From Abiotrophia sp965245735 (lineage in GTDB: Bacteria > Bacillota > Bacilli > Lactobacillales > Aerococcaceae), in the NCBI GenBank assembly GCA_965245735.1, contig CBDFAX010000004.1, forward strand, positions 1-64,000: a DNA stretch of 64,000 nucleotides, read 5' to 3'. A model generated the notes under the pieces. It saw nothing but the letters and a program-made list of their open reading frames with translations, ran no database searches and was not told the origin of the DNA. A program made the translations under genes and the position numbers. The stretch's first letter is position 1, and each line of letters begins with the position of its first letter. Shown piece after piece: positions 25,466 through 35,810 of the stretch.

Positions 25466-25507
25466 ATGAAGTTATCATCTATCAACCTTGGAGGTGGGCG
25501 TTCATGA
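25466..25507 (+). CDS. Putative 13-codon leader peptide upstream of the fucosidase
   Basis: The strongest ribosome site in this region (AGGAGGAC) precedes an ATG at 25466 that opens a 13-residue frame (MKLSSINLGGGRS). Its stop overlaps the fucosidase start as ATGA. It is either a translational-coupling leader or the residue of a deleted gene. No function can be assigned. Confidence 0.4.
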   Translation: MKLSSINLGGGRS

Positions 25508-26814
25508 CCCAGACTCTGGCTCAAATTATGGAACGGACTCAATGGTTCCGTCAGGCGCGTTTTGGCATGTTCCTACACTGGGGGCTTTACAGCATTCCCG
25601 CTCGAGGTGAGTGGGTCTACAGCCATGATCCAGGAATCGTGGAAAGATACCCTAGCTATCTAGACTGCTTCAATCCCGAGGGCTACCAACCTCAGGAATG
25701 GGTGCGACAGGCCAAGGCTGCAGGCATGCAGTATATGATTCTGACGGCTAAGCACCACGATGGTTTCTGCCTCTTTGATAGTCAGTGGACGGATTACAAG
25801 GCGACTAATACCCCTTGTGGTCGGGACTTAGTCCGGGAATTTGTCGACGCTGCGCGTGCTGAAGGCCTCAAGGTCGGACTCTATTACAGTCTCTTAGACT
25901 GGCACCACCCTGACTACCCACATGCCGGCGACCCTTATCATCCCCGCAAGCATGAGGCAGCTGACCCTGGCCAAGATTTCAATCGTTATGTTGAATATAT
26001 GCACCGTCAGGTCGAAGAATTAGTGACCCAGTATGGCCGATTGGATATCCTCTGGTTTGACTTCTCCTATGGTCAAATGTGTGGACAGGCTTGGCGGGCC
26101 CAAGAATTGATTGAGCTTGTGCGGGGACATCAACCTTGGATTTTGATTGATAATCGTCTGGAGACATCTGGCGAGGGCTTTGGCAGTATTGTAACGGAGA
26201 CCATTAGCGACTATGCTGGGGACTTTGTCAGTCCTGAGCAAGTGGTGCCACATGAGGGCATCCGTAACGAAGCCGGAAACTTTGTGCCTTGGGAACTCTG
26301 CTTGACTATGAATAATAACTGGGCCTATCATGCCAGAGACCATCACTATAAATCATCGACGACACTGATTCATAAGTTAGTGGAGTGCGTAGCTAAGGAG
26401 GGCAACATGCTCCTCAATATCGGGCCAACCGCTCAAGGGCGGTTCCCAGCCGAAAGTCAGGCCATTCTGCGAGATTTCTCTGACTGGATGTATTTACACT
26501 CGGAAAGTATCTATGGTTGTGGCTATGCAGACCTGCCAAAACCTGACTGGGGCTATTATACGCGCAAAGGGCAGACCATCTATGCCCATCTCTTCGAGCA
26601 ACCGATTGGGCCCCTTTATTTGCCGGGGATTGACCGCGATCAAATCAAACGGATTTCTTGGTTGAATGATGGCTCAGAGCTCCAGGTTTCGGACAGTTGG
26701 AATATCAAGGCCTTTCCTGGCTTGACCTTCGTCCAAATGGGGGAAGTGGAGCATTATACTTATCTCCTACCTAACCAGATTGATGCTGTACTTAAGATTG
26801 AATTGAAGGATTAA
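25504..26814 (+). CDS. Alpha-L-fucosidase, glycoside hydrolase family 29
   Basis: The 436-residue protein matches GH29: RFGMFLHWGLYS at the N-terminus, YMILTAKHHDGFCLF, the nucleophile region ILWFDF with Asp186, and NMLLNIGPTAQGRFP. There is no signal peptide, so it acts in the cytoplasm on imported fucosylated oligosaccharides. The ATG at 25504 has GGAGGTG eight bases upstream; the frame-extended GTG/ATG at 25441 would begin before the first ribosome site. It sits near GH85 and GH2 genes, fitting degradation of host glycans. The general acid/base residue cannot be named safely. Confidence 0.92.
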   Translation: MTQTLAQIMERTQWFRQARFGMFLHWGLYSIPARGEWVYSHDPGIVERYPSYLDCFNPEGYQPQEWVRQAKAAGMQYMILTAKHHDGFCLFDSQWTDYKATNTPCGRDLVREFVDAARAEGLKVGLYYSLLDWHHPDYPHAGDPYHPRKHEAADPGQDFNRYVEYMHRQVEELVTQYGRLDILWFDFSYGQMCGQAWRAQELIELVRGHQPWILIDNRLETSGEGFGSIVTETISDYAGDFVSPEQVVPHEGIRNEAGNFVPWELCLTMNNNWAYHARDHHYKSSTTLIHKLVECVAKEGNMLLNIGPTAQGRFPAESQAILRDFSDWMYLHSESIYGCGYADLPKPDWGYYTRKGQTIYAHLFEQPIGPLYLPGIDRDQIKRISWLNDGSELQVSDSWNIKAFPGLTFVQMGEVEHYTYLLPNQIDAVLKIELKD

Positions 26815-26823
26815 AAAGGACAT

Positions 26824-26853
26824 AGAGGCTAGGTCAAACTGGCCTCTTTTTTA
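26824..26853 (+). terminator. Terminator after the fucosidase
   Basis: A 9-bp stem (26824-26832 with 26839-26847, one G-U pair), a 6-nt loop and a T run. Confidence 0.8.
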
Positions 26854-26976
26854 TACGCATATCACTAGCACTGAAGGGTCCTTTTGCGTATACTAGACAG
26901 TGGAGATGAGACTAGGGGAAATTTCCAGAGGGTCTTAGATAGCGTGTGATTTGAAGATAGGGAAGTAGGCGAGTTT

Positions 26977-27807
26977 GTGATAGTAAAAGCGCAGGAAATG
27001 AGCCAGAATGCCAATGACTTAAGATTTTCAATCTTGGCGTCCGGTAGTAGCGGCAATGTCACCTATGTGGAGTCAGACCGCCAACGACTCTTGGTCGATG
27101 CGGGTCTGAGTGGCAAGAAAATAGAATCTTTGATGGCCCAGATTGACCGCAGTGTGGCCGATTTGGATGCCATTTTGGTGACGCATGAACATAAGGACCA
27201 TATTCATGGGGTAGGCGTTCTATCCCGCAAATATAATTTGCCAGTTTATGCTAATAAGGCAACCTGGCAAGCCATGGATGGGATGCTGGGGGCCATTGAC
27301 CCTGACAACCGTCGCGAGTTAGAACCAGATCAGTTGGTGACCTTCGGGGACTTGGATGTCTTAACCTATCAAGTCAGCCATGATGCGGCCATGCCTCAAT
27401 TCTATGCCTTCCAACAGGGAGACAAGCAGTTCGTCATGTTGACGGACTCAGGCTATGTCAGCGAAAGACTTCGTAGCCTCTTGCAGAATGCCAACGCCTA
27501 TCTGATTGAATCTAACCACGAGATTGAGATGTTACGCTATGGCGCCTATCCTTGGTCGCTTAAGCAACGGATTTTGGGCGACAAGGGCCATTTGTCTAAT
27601 GAAGATGGCGCCCTAGCCATGGTCGATATGTTAGGGACCAGCACCCAAGATATTTATTTGGGCCACTTGAGTAAGGAAAATAACACCAAGGAATTAGCCC
27701 TCTCTACCTGTACGGGTATTCTAGAACAACATGATATTGAAGTCGGTCGTCGACTCAAGGTTCATATGACCGATCCAGAACTAGCGACGCCACTTAAGTA
27801 CCTTTAA
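26977..27807 (+). CDS. walJ: MBL-fold metallohydrolase WalJ (YycJ/VicX)
   Basis: The 276-residue metallo-beta-lactamase-fold protein begins ILASGSSGN and has LVDAGLSGKKIE, the metal motif THEHKDHIHG, LTDSGYVS and LGDKGHLSNE, which match WalJ/VicX of the WalRK operon. WalJ is implicated in coordinating cell division, DNA replication and repair, with exonuclease-like activity proposed. Start: GTG 26977 has a loose AGGGAAG site; the ATG at 26998 matches the N-terminus of streptococcal VicX better but its purine run is too close. Here it stands alone, without walR or walK, between two glycosidase genes. Confidence 0.88.
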   Translation: MIVKAQEMSQNANDLRFSILASGSSGNVTYVESDRQRLLVDAGLSGKKIESLMAQIDRSVADLDAILVTHEHKDHIHGVGVLSRKYNLPVYANKATWQAMDGMLGAIDPDNRRELEPDQLVTFGDLDVLTYQVSHDAAMPQFYAFQQGDKQFVMLTDSGYVSERLRSLLQNANAYLIESNHEIEMLRYGAYPWSLKQRILGDKGHLSNEDGALAMVDMLGTSTQDIYLGHLSKENNTKELALSTCTGILEQHDIEVGRRLKVHMTDPELATPLKYL

Positions 27808-27820
27808 TCACCTGAATTCA

Positions 27821-27844
27821 AACCCGCCTTTTGGCGGGTTTTTT
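27821..27844 (+). terminator. Terminator after walJ
   Basis: An 8-bp GC-rich stem (27821-27828 with 27833-27840), a TTTT loop and a T run. Confidence 0.88.
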
Positions 27845-27948
27845 ATCTTATGTAGAGGTAGATAAGAACAAGTCTTTGCTAGTCAAGAGGGGAGACCGCA
27901 ACAGCCATAATTTCTGATAATTTATCTATAGTTTTGAGATAGTTATTG

Positions 27949-27968
27949 TGTAAGCGCAGTCATATAAT
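27949..27968 (+). promoter_or_regulatory. GH85 promoter -10 box with adjoining cre site
   Basis: TATAAT (27963-27968) is directly preceded by TGTAAGCGCAGTCA (27949-27962), which fits the cre consensus except at one position. The -35 box is weak (TAGTTA, 27940-27945). Confidence 0.65.
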
Positions 27969-28007
27969 GGGGGTAAAGCAAGACCAAATATGAAAGGAGT
28001 TAGAAGT

Positions 28008-31000
28008 ATGAGCAAGACAAGTGTTTCCCCCCATTGGCAGATGAAGGCAGCCCTAGCCTCTTCCCTGGCCATTGGTTTGTTGTTGGCCTGAGCCCCTCGG
28101 GTAGCGGCGGAAGAAGTGGTGACTTCAGATACAGAGGCTTCCTTAGACCAGCTTAGTCCCAAAACCGAGGTCAGCCAGGCTGCCACGTCCTCTAGTGACA
28201 GTTCGAGCCTAAGTGAAGAGCCAGCCTCAAGCCCTGCTAGCAGTGAGTCAGATCAGACCAGTCAAGCGAGTGCAGAAAGCAACCAAGCAGTCGCCAATCC
28301 TGCCCCTGCTCAAGAAGTGCCTGACACACCGCAAAAGCAAGGTGGAGAGGTCAAGCCAAAGGAAGTGAAGTTCCAAACCTGGCAAGAACTCCTAGATTGG
28401 CAACCGGGAGCGCGTCAGGATGACGAAATTAACCGGGCCAGTGTCTCCCTAGCTTCACGTTATCAAGGACATGTAGTCAACCCAACGGCTAACCCAGATG
28501 CTAAGGTTCAAGCCCTATCGAATATGAACGCCAAGGCGGAAGACCATTCCTCTGTTGGGGGCGAGGAGTTTAAGACTTATGCCTTCGACCACTGGCAATA
28601 CCTGGATTCCATGGTATTCTGGGATGGTTTAGTGCCAAGCCCTGATGTCATTGATGCTGGCCACCGTAATGGGGTGCCAGTCTATGGGACCCTCTTCTTC
28701 AACTGGTCCACGAGTCGTGCCGACCGCAAACGTTTCTTGGAGTTCTTGCAAGAAGATCAAGAAGGCTCTAACACCTTCCCGCTCGCGCGCAAGCTAGTTG
28801 ACGTAGCCAAATACTATGGCTATGATGGCTACTTTATTAACCAAGAAACCACCGGCCATGGCCTCTATGGCAAGGGTGAGAAGATGCGGCAATTCATGCT
28901 CTATGCTAAACAATATGCAGCCGAGCAAAAAGTGAATCTCAAATTCTCTTGGTATGATGCCTTTGATATTAACGGCCAACGTAATCACCAAAACGCCTTA
29001 ACAGAAGTTAACCGCGATTATATGAAGGCAGAAAAACCACAAGGTCCTGTTCCAGTCGACGAGTTCTTCGCCAACTTCAACTGGGGTAAGGCATCAGTGG
29101 ATGAATCGGTCAATAGCGCTAAGGCTGTCAATCGTTCCCAGTATGATGTCTATATGGGCTTTGAATTGCAGAAGAACTCTTATAAGACCCAGGTGCCATT
29201 CTGGGACTTGCTAGATGACCAAGGCAAGCTTCGGACTTCCTTGGGACTCTTTGCACCGGATTCCATCCTAGGGATTGGGACCACCGGGGAAAGTTACCAC
29301 CGGGAAGAAAACAACTTCTGGACGGGCTTGCAACAAGACCCAACCAAGCCAAAACCAGAAGATAGCACTTGGTATGGCTTGTCTGGCTACATCGCTGACA
29401 AAACGGCTATTCTAGGCGACCAATTCCACACCAGCTTCAATACGGGGCACGGTAAACGTTGGTATGTAGATGGCCAAGTCTCTAAAGACTCTGAATGGAA
29501 CTACCGGTCGGTGTCTGGTATTTTACCAACCTGGCGTTGGTGGATTCGCTCTAAGAATGGGGAAGCTGGCCTTAAGGGTGACTATGACTTTGAAGATGCC
29601 TATAACGGCGGGAACTCACTTCAATTTTCTGGTCATTTAGGGGCTAAGAATCCCGAAGAAGCCATGCTTTATGCCACCAAATTAGCTGTGGGTGAGACTA
29701 CGCAGTTGAAGCTAGCCCACAAAGGTGGCCTAGGAAGCCGTGTCCGGGTCGGCTTAGCCACTCAGGCCAACTATAGTGCTGATAGCTTCCATTACTTTGA
29801 TTTAACGCCAGGCAAAGACTGGCACCAAGATACTTTGGACCTATCTGGCTTGAAGGGCAAAACTATCTATGCCATTAAGTTTGCCTTTGAGAGTGAGACA
29901 GATCAAGCTGCTTATCGCTTCAACCTAGGGCAAATCGACCTCTTGAAGACGGCAACAGCCCCTGTGGCCCCAAGCCAAGTCCAGGTTGTGTCTAAGCAAC
30001 TCAGCTCTAGCCGTCAGGCCCAAGCTCATCTAGCCTTTACACCAAGTGCCAATGCGGATTACTATGAAGTCTATCAAGAAGTCGCACCTAATAAATGGCA
30101 TTTACTGACGGGTTCATCTAACCACCATATTTATTTAGCTAAAGTGTCTCGACCACAGGACACTAGTGGGACGACCCAAAGGCTAAAAGTAGTAGCGGTG
30201 GGCAAAAATGGCTTACGCTCCGAAGCCGGCTATGCGACTTTTGACTGGCAAATGACTACATCTGATACGACCCAACCACAAGAGCAGGCACCTAATATTG
30301 TGCCAGGAGCTACTGTGACCTTTGCATCCGGCCCTAGCGATGGTTCTGAGCCAGCTGATGCCATGTTGAACGGGACCATTACCTCTAATGCCGACAAATG
30401 GTGTATTCTAGATCCTCAAGGCCATGTCGACATTAAACTTAGCCAAGTCAGAACGGTCCGTCGCTGGGTGGTTGAACATGCTGGGGCTGGTGGCGAGTCT
30501 GTCAATGACGGTCTCATGAATACCCGCGACTTTGACCTCTACTACAAGGATATGACCACCGGGGAATGGCTTCTAGCTAAATCAATTCGTGGCAACCGCG
30601 CTCATGTAACGGATGTGGACCTAGATCGACCAATCACTGCGCAAGAATGGCGTTTGGACGTGGTGACTTCCCATAACGGAACGCCATGGGGAGCGATTCG
30701 AATCTATAACTGGAAGATGTATGAACAAGCTGCTTCCAAAGAATCCACCAACCTGCCAATGGCTAATGTGGCCGCTCAATCTTTGGGGAATAGCTATGTC
30801 CAAGTTGGTTTGAACAAGGTGCCTGCCAAAGCCACAGTGAGACTCTATGCTGACCGGGAAGCGACTCAGCTACTAGGGGAAGTGAGGGCTGATCAAGCGG
30901 GAGACTACAGTTTCCAACCAGTTCGCTTAGCAGAAGGCAGCCATTTGCTCTACTATAAGACCTGGGAAGAAGGCAAGGAAGCTAGCAACCTATCCGCAGT

Positions 31001-32573
31001 CTTAGTAGATTCCACTAGCGCTCACCAAAAAATTAAGGAAGTCAGCTTGGAACATGGCTTAGAGCAAACGGTCTATCATGTCAAGGATGGCTTGAATCTA
31101 GCAGGTGCTAAGCTACGAGTTCGTCTAGAAGGAGCCAAAGAGGATCAACTCATTAACCTGACCCACCCAGGGGTGACAGTCAGCGGTTATGATGCGACTA
31201 AGCTGGGTGCTCAAGATCTAACCGTCAGCTACCTGGGCCAAACCCTGGCTCAAACGCTGAGAGTCTATGTAGCTAAGGCCGACTCGAACGACGACAGTAA
31301 GGAAATTACTCATCTGGCTATTACAACCCTGCCAAATCAACACTATCGTCCAGGCCAAGACTTGGATTTATCCAAGGGCAGATTCCAAGTAGTGTATTCA
31401 GACCAAAGCCATCACACCCATACCTTCCAAGATCCAGGTGTTACAGTCTCTGGTTATGACCCTCAACGATTAGGTGAGCAGAAAGTAAGGCTGCACTATC
31501 AAGACTTTACCGTGGACTTCTCTGTTTGGGTGGAAAGAGAAGAAGCTAACTTCGAGTATCTCAACCAGAAATTAGCTGAAGTTGAGCGTCTGCTTCCACA
31601 CTACCGCTATCAATTTGCGACCCCAGAAGAACAGGCGGCCCTTAAGGATAGTGTCAGCAAGGCTCAGGACTTAGTTAAGACAGCGCAGACCGCTGAGCAG
31701 GCTCAGGTAGATGCGGCACTAGCTAATTTGAATAAAGCCCTAGGCAACCTATCGGGCCAGAAAGGACGCGATGAGGCGAGCCTGGTTCTAGGGGCAGTAG
31801 CCTCATTAGGTCAGGACTGGGCGGACCGTTTACAAGATCCTGAATTAAAGGCCAAACTAAGCAAACAAGTCAGTCAGGCACGGACCTTGATGGACCAAGA
31901 CTTGGTAAGTCCGGCAGACTTTGCGACAGCTAAGGCGCAACTTGAAGAAAGCATCTTAGCAGCTAAGAAAGTGACGCCAACCGTCTTGCACGACCCAAGT
32001 CACGATGTCACCGTCGCCTTCTCAGGGCTAGAACCAAGTCGGATTACGGGTCTCAAGGTTGGTAAGCTAGGGCCAGAAGACCTGACAGAAGCTGAAAAAC
32101 AAGCCTTGGCGGGACGGCAGGCTCTTGTTTACGATATTGAAGGCCAAGATGCTCAGGGTCGAGATGTGGATACCCACTATCCAGCTAAGGCCAGTCTACC
32201 ATCGCCTCAAGGTCAAAAAGTCGAGCAAGTACTCTTCTTGCCTGAGGACGGGCCAGCACAAAGCTTGCCTTTCCAAGTTCAAGATGGCCGGGTTGTCTTT
32301 GAGGGGCCACACTTTACCCACTACGCCTTAGTCTTGGCTAAGGCAGAACAAAGTCAAGAAACGAGTCAACCAGGGCAAAGTGATCCGGTTGGGCCAGAAG
32401 AGCAAACACAAGCAAGCCAAGCTAGACCTGCTGGCGACAAGGTCTTAGCGGCTGCTAGCCATGAGGACCGCCTGCCTGAAACGGGCGAGAGCCCATCTGG
32501 CTTTGTTCTAGGTGGACTTGTCCTATCCTTCTTAGGAATCTTAGGTCTTCGGCCTAAACGTGAAAGAGAGTAA
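28008..32573 (+). CDS. LPETG-anchored endo-beta-N-acetylglucosaminidase (GH85) with an in-frame TGA in its signal peptide
   Basis: From the ATG at 28008 (AAAGGAG eight bases upstream) the frame encodes a signal peptide that is interrupted by TGA at 28089-28091 (codon 28) and then continues in the same frame to 32573. Without the stop the product would be about 1521 residues. It would comprise a cleavage region near VAA/EE (residue 34), a Ser-rich linker, and a GH85 catalytic domain (about 130-460) with the family Asn278-x-Glu280 in FINQET. Beyond that lie a beta-sandwich, a discoidin-like module (about 763-910), two Big-type Ig-like domains (about 1011-1178), a FIVAR-like helical region (about 1180-1255) and LPETG (1489-1493) with a hydrophobic and basic tail. 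GH85 enzymes cut the chitobiose core of N-glycans. The longest uninterrupted frame starts at a GTG at 28116 and lacks a signal peptide, so it would not reach the wall. A base error (TGG to TGA) or a true pseudogene are both possible. Confidence 0.85.
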
Positions 32574-32580
32574 GAAGGCA

Positions 32581-32606
32581 AAACTGCCCCTAAGGGGCAG
32601 TTTTTT
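32581..32606 (+). terminator. Terminator after the GH85 gene
   Basis: A 10-bp stem (32581-32590 with 32594-32603), a 3-nt loop and a T run. Confidence 0.93.
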
Positions 32607-32659
32607 GTGGGGAATTGATAACAAGTTTGGGGTGCGTGGGTTCCTGACCAAGGGACTTA

Positions 32660-32690
32660 TGCTATAATAGAAAAGAAGGAAGCGCATCCA
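32660..32690 (+). promoter_or_regulatory. Extended -10 promoter of the beta-galactosidase
   Basis: TGCTATAAT (TATAAT at 32663-32668) is a clear extended -10; the -35 (TTCCTG, 32641-32646) is poor. A weak cre-like sequence (32677-32690) with about four mismatches lies just after the start point. Confidence 0.6.
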
Positions 32691-32728
32691 GGTGACTCAG
32701 CCTGATTATGTGCTAAAGGGGGATAGCC

Positions 32729-35700
32729 ATGTTAATAAGTAACTTTTTTGAAGACCTAAGTCTTCAGTCTGTTGGCCAAATGCCACAGGCGGCTTACTTC
32801 ATTCCTTATGGGAATTTAGAAGAGGCCAAGCAAGCCAAACGGCGCCAGGAATCGTCTCGCTTTGTGGACTTGAATGGGGATTGGGATTTCCATTATTTTG
32901 ATAATGTCCGCTTGATTGAAGCACCTTATTGGTTGACGACTCACCAAGAGGACTTGGATTGGACCACGATGCCGGTGCCAAGTTGTTGGCAATATCAGGG
33001 CTACGATAACTTTCAATACACTAATACGGAATATCCCATTCCATTTAATCCACCTTATGTGCCCTATGCCAACCCTGCCGGGCTTTATAAACGAAGCTTT
33101 GAGATTAGGAATCTAGCAGACCTACCTGGGACAGAACTGGTGCTAGAAGGAGTAGACTCAGCTGCTTATGTCTGGGTTAATAATCATTTTGTCGGTTATG
33201 GGCAAATTTCGCACAGCCTGCAAGTTTATGATCTAACCCCTTATATCAAAGAGGGGCAGAACCACCTAGCAGTGCTAGTTCTCAAATGGTGTGACGGGAC
33301 TTACCTGGAAGACCAGGACAAATTCCGCATGAGTGGCATTTTCCGCGATGTCTATTTGAGACGGCGATCTGCTCAGGGACTGGTTGATTTCCATCTTCGT
33401 CCCCAAGTAGCAGCAGATGGCCAGTCGGCCCAGCTGGAATGGTCTTGGTCCCTTAATCAGACAGGGGAGAACTGGTCCTATCGTTTGGAAGATGCGGAGG
33501 GTCAGCTAGTCTTGGAGGAGACCAATCTGCCACTGGATTCTAGCCAGCAGACCTTGGCCTTGACTCTTAAAGAGCCTCATCTCTGGTCGGCTGAAAAACC
33601 ATACCTATACACGCTCTACTGGTCGGTGGCAGGCGAGACCTATAAACAAGCCATTGGTCTGCGAGAGTTAGCCGTGGACAAAGACGGCCTATACTGTAAC
33701 CATCAGGCTATCCGACTCATAGGGGTCAACCACCACGATTCTTGGCCAGATACGGGAGCGACGGTGACCTTGGAACGCCAAGTTCAGGACTTGATGCTTA
33801 TCAAGCACCATAACTTCAATGCCATTCGGACGGCTCATTATCCAAAGTCACCAGAATTCTATGAGCTATGCGATCGCTTGGGCTTTTATGTGATCAGTGA
33901 GGCCGACATAGAATGCCACGGGGTGGTAGATCTTTACGGGCGTGGCTATAGTCGCAACTTTAACCAGATAGCGGAGGATCCTGAGTGGCAAGAGGCTCTA
34001 GTAACTCGTATGGCAGCCAATGTCTTGCCACTGCGGAACTTTTCTTCCATTATCATGTGGTCGGCGGGTAATGAATCAGGTTTTGGCGTCAATTACGAAG
34101 TCCTGTTGGCCCAAGCCAAGTCTTGGGATCCGACACGGATTCTGCATTATGAAGGTTATTATTTCCGCGACCCAGCTAAGGTGCACAATAAGGAACATGT
34201 GGAAGTCTACAGCCGGATGTATCCGTCTATTGAGGAAATCGAGACTCTCTACTTCAGTGAGGGGGGCCAATATGCACCACTTGATCGGCCACTCATGCTC
34301 TGTGAGTATGCCCATGCCATGGGCAATGGGCCGGGTGGTCTGGAAGATTATTATGACTGCATGCAGCGTCATCCTCAATTGATTGGCCTCTTCGTCTGGG
34401 AATGGTGTGACCATGCCGTCGCGGTGCCACAAGCGGGGCAGGCAGAACCTGCCTACCGTTACGGGGGCGACTTTGGTGACTATCCGCACTTCGGCAACTT
34501 CTGTATGGATGGCTTGGTCTATCCGGATCGGACCTTGCACACGGGTCTCTTAGAGCACAAACAGGTTTTCCGGCCAGTTCGCTTAATAGACTTTGATTTA
34601 CAAGCCCATCGAGCTTGTTTCCGTAATGACTATGCCTTTTTGAATTTGGCAGAGGCCCTCTACTTGCGGGTGGAAGCCTATAATCGGGAGGGCTTGCTCT
34701 TAACGACTCAAGACTGTGCAACTTGGCAGGCTGAGCCAGGCCAAACTACTTGGGTCGACTTAACTTGCTGTGGGGACCTAGCTAGTGTGGCCAGCGTCCG
34801 CTTTGTCTATTTGGGCCTGGAAAATGAAGAGGAATATGGCTTCGACCAGGTAAGCTTGGCAGCCTATGAAGTCCCTAGCCTGAGCCAAGCGCCACAAGCG
34901 GTCAGTGGCCAGGAAGGCCTGGCCAGTTATCAGTTGACCTGGGGCGACCTAGTCTTGACCTTTGATAAGGGGAGTATGGCGCCAAGTCAAATCAGCTATG
35001 CCGGTCAGGAACTGCTCAAGCAAGCCGCCTTCTGGCAAATTTGGCGGGCTCCAACAGATAATGATCGCCATGTTCGTAAGGAATGGGAAGGGGCCAATTA
35101 TCATCACAGTCAGCTTTGGATTCGAGACAGTCACCTAGAAGTTCAAGCAGATTGTGTTAGCCTACATTTCTCAGGGGCTATGACGGCGCTGGCGCGGCAG
35201 AATCCCTTGAGCCTGACAGGGTCTTGGAAACTGGCTAAGGATGGCCAGTTAAGTTTGGAAGTCCAAGCTAACTTAGATAGCCAAATGCCTTTCTTGCCAC
35301 GCTTTGGCCTTTGCCTGCCATTGGTGGATGCCCAGACGGTTCATTATCTGGGGCAGGGACCTTTTGAAAATTATGCCGATAAGCAGGCTGCTAGCTACCG
35401 GGCCCAATTCAGTTTGGATGCCGGAGATTTCTATGAGCCTTACATTAAACCGCAAGAAAATGGCAACCGTAGCCAGGTGTCATGGCTAGAAGTTGTCCAA
35501 ATGCCGGTTCTCTGGCAGGTTCAAGATCAGACTCCAGCTAGTTCGGGGCTTAACTTCAGTCTATCACCTTATAGTGCGCAGACCTTGAGCCAGACTAGCC
35601 ACCGGGATCAATTGCCTGAGCCATCGGGCTATTATCTCAACCTGGATTTAGCACAAAGTGGTCTAGGGACCAACTCCTGTGGTCCTGCCTTGCCAGATGC

Positions 35701-35767
35701 CTATCGCATTACAGGACCTAGCTTGTCCTGTCTCTGGACCATGGCCTGGCGACCCCTAGACAACTAA
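32729..35767 (+). CDS. lacZ: Beta-galactosidase, glycoside hydrolase family 2 (LacZ type)
   Basis: This 1012-residue protein is the normal length for the LacZ subfamily of GH2. Domains in order are the jelly-roll sugar-binding domain (about 1-220), an Ig-like domain, the TIM barrel (about 320-620), a second Ig-like domain and the C-terminal small-chain domain (about 730-1010). The acid/base is Glu449 (AGNESG) and the nucleophile Glu526 (LCEYAHAMGNGPG). It has no signal peptide and acts in the cytoplasm on lactose, N-acetyllactosamine or other galactosides. Galactose released would go to GalK and GalT. The site AAAGGGGGA precedes the ATG. Confidence 0.95.
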   Translation: MLISNFFEDLSLQSVGQMPQAAYFIPYGNLEEAKQAKRRQESSRFVDLNGDWDFHYFDNVRLIEAPYWLTTHQEDLDWTTMPVPSCWQYQGYDNFQYTNTEYPIPFNPPYVPYANPAGLYKRSFEIRNLADLPGTELVLEGVDSAAYVWVNNHFVGYGQISHSLQVYDLTPYIKEGQNHLAVLVLKWCDGTYLEDQDKFRMSGIFRDVYLRRRSAQGLVDFHLRPQVAADGQSAQLEWSWSLNQTGENWSYRLEDAEGQLVLEETNLPLDSSQQTLALTLKEPHLWSAEKPYLYTLYWSVAGETYKQAIGLRELAVDKDGLYCNHQAIRLIGVNHHDSWPDTGATVTLERQVQDLMLIKHHNFNAIRTAHYPKSPEFYELCDRLGFYVISEADIECHGVVDLYGRGYSRNFNQIAEDPEWQEALVTRMAANVLPLRNFSSIIMWSAGNESGFGVNYEVLLAQAKSWDPTRILHYEGYYFRDPAKVHNKEHVEVYSRMYPSIEEIETLYFSEGGQYAPLDRPLMLCEYAHAMGNGPGGLEDYYDCMQRHPQLIGLFVWEWCDHAVAVPQAGQAEPAYRYGGDFGDYPHFGNFCMDGLVYPDRTLHTGLLEHKQVFRPVRLIDFDLQAHRACFRNDYAFLNLAEALYLRVEAYNREGLLLTTQDCATWQAEPGQTTWVDLTCCGDLASVASVRFVYLGLENEEEYGFDQVSLAAYEVPSLSQAPQAVSGQEGLASYQLTWGDLVLTFDKGSMAPSQISYAGQELLKQAAFWQIWRAPTDNDRHVRKEWEGANYHHSQLWIRDSHLEVQADCVSLHFSGAMTALARQNPLSLTGSWKLAKDGQLSLEVQANLDSQMPFLPRFGLCLPLVDAQTVHYLGQGPFENYADKQAASYRAQFSLDAGDFYEPYIKPQENGNRSQVSWLEVVQMPVLWQVQDQTPASSGLNFSLSPYSAQTLSQTSHRDQLPEPSGYYLNLDLAQSGLGTNSCGPALPDAYRITGPSLSCLWTMAWRPLDN

Positions 35768-35776
35768 GCCTCAAAC

Positions 35777-35810
35777 AAAAAATCCAGGGCTCTGGTCCCT
35801 GGATTTTATA
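35777..35810 (+). terminator. Terminator after the beta-galactosidase
   Basis: An 11-bp stem (35779-35789 with 35797-35807) with a 7-nt loop and A/T flanks. Confidence 0.88.

Noticed and set aside
32677..32690. cre site downstream of the lacZ promoter
   Set aside because: About four of fourteen positions disagree, so it is reported only as weak within the promoter entry.
34076..34540. 154-codon minus-strand frame inside the beta-galactosidase gene
   Set aside because: It is antisense to the conserved catalytic barrel and shows no coding features of its own.
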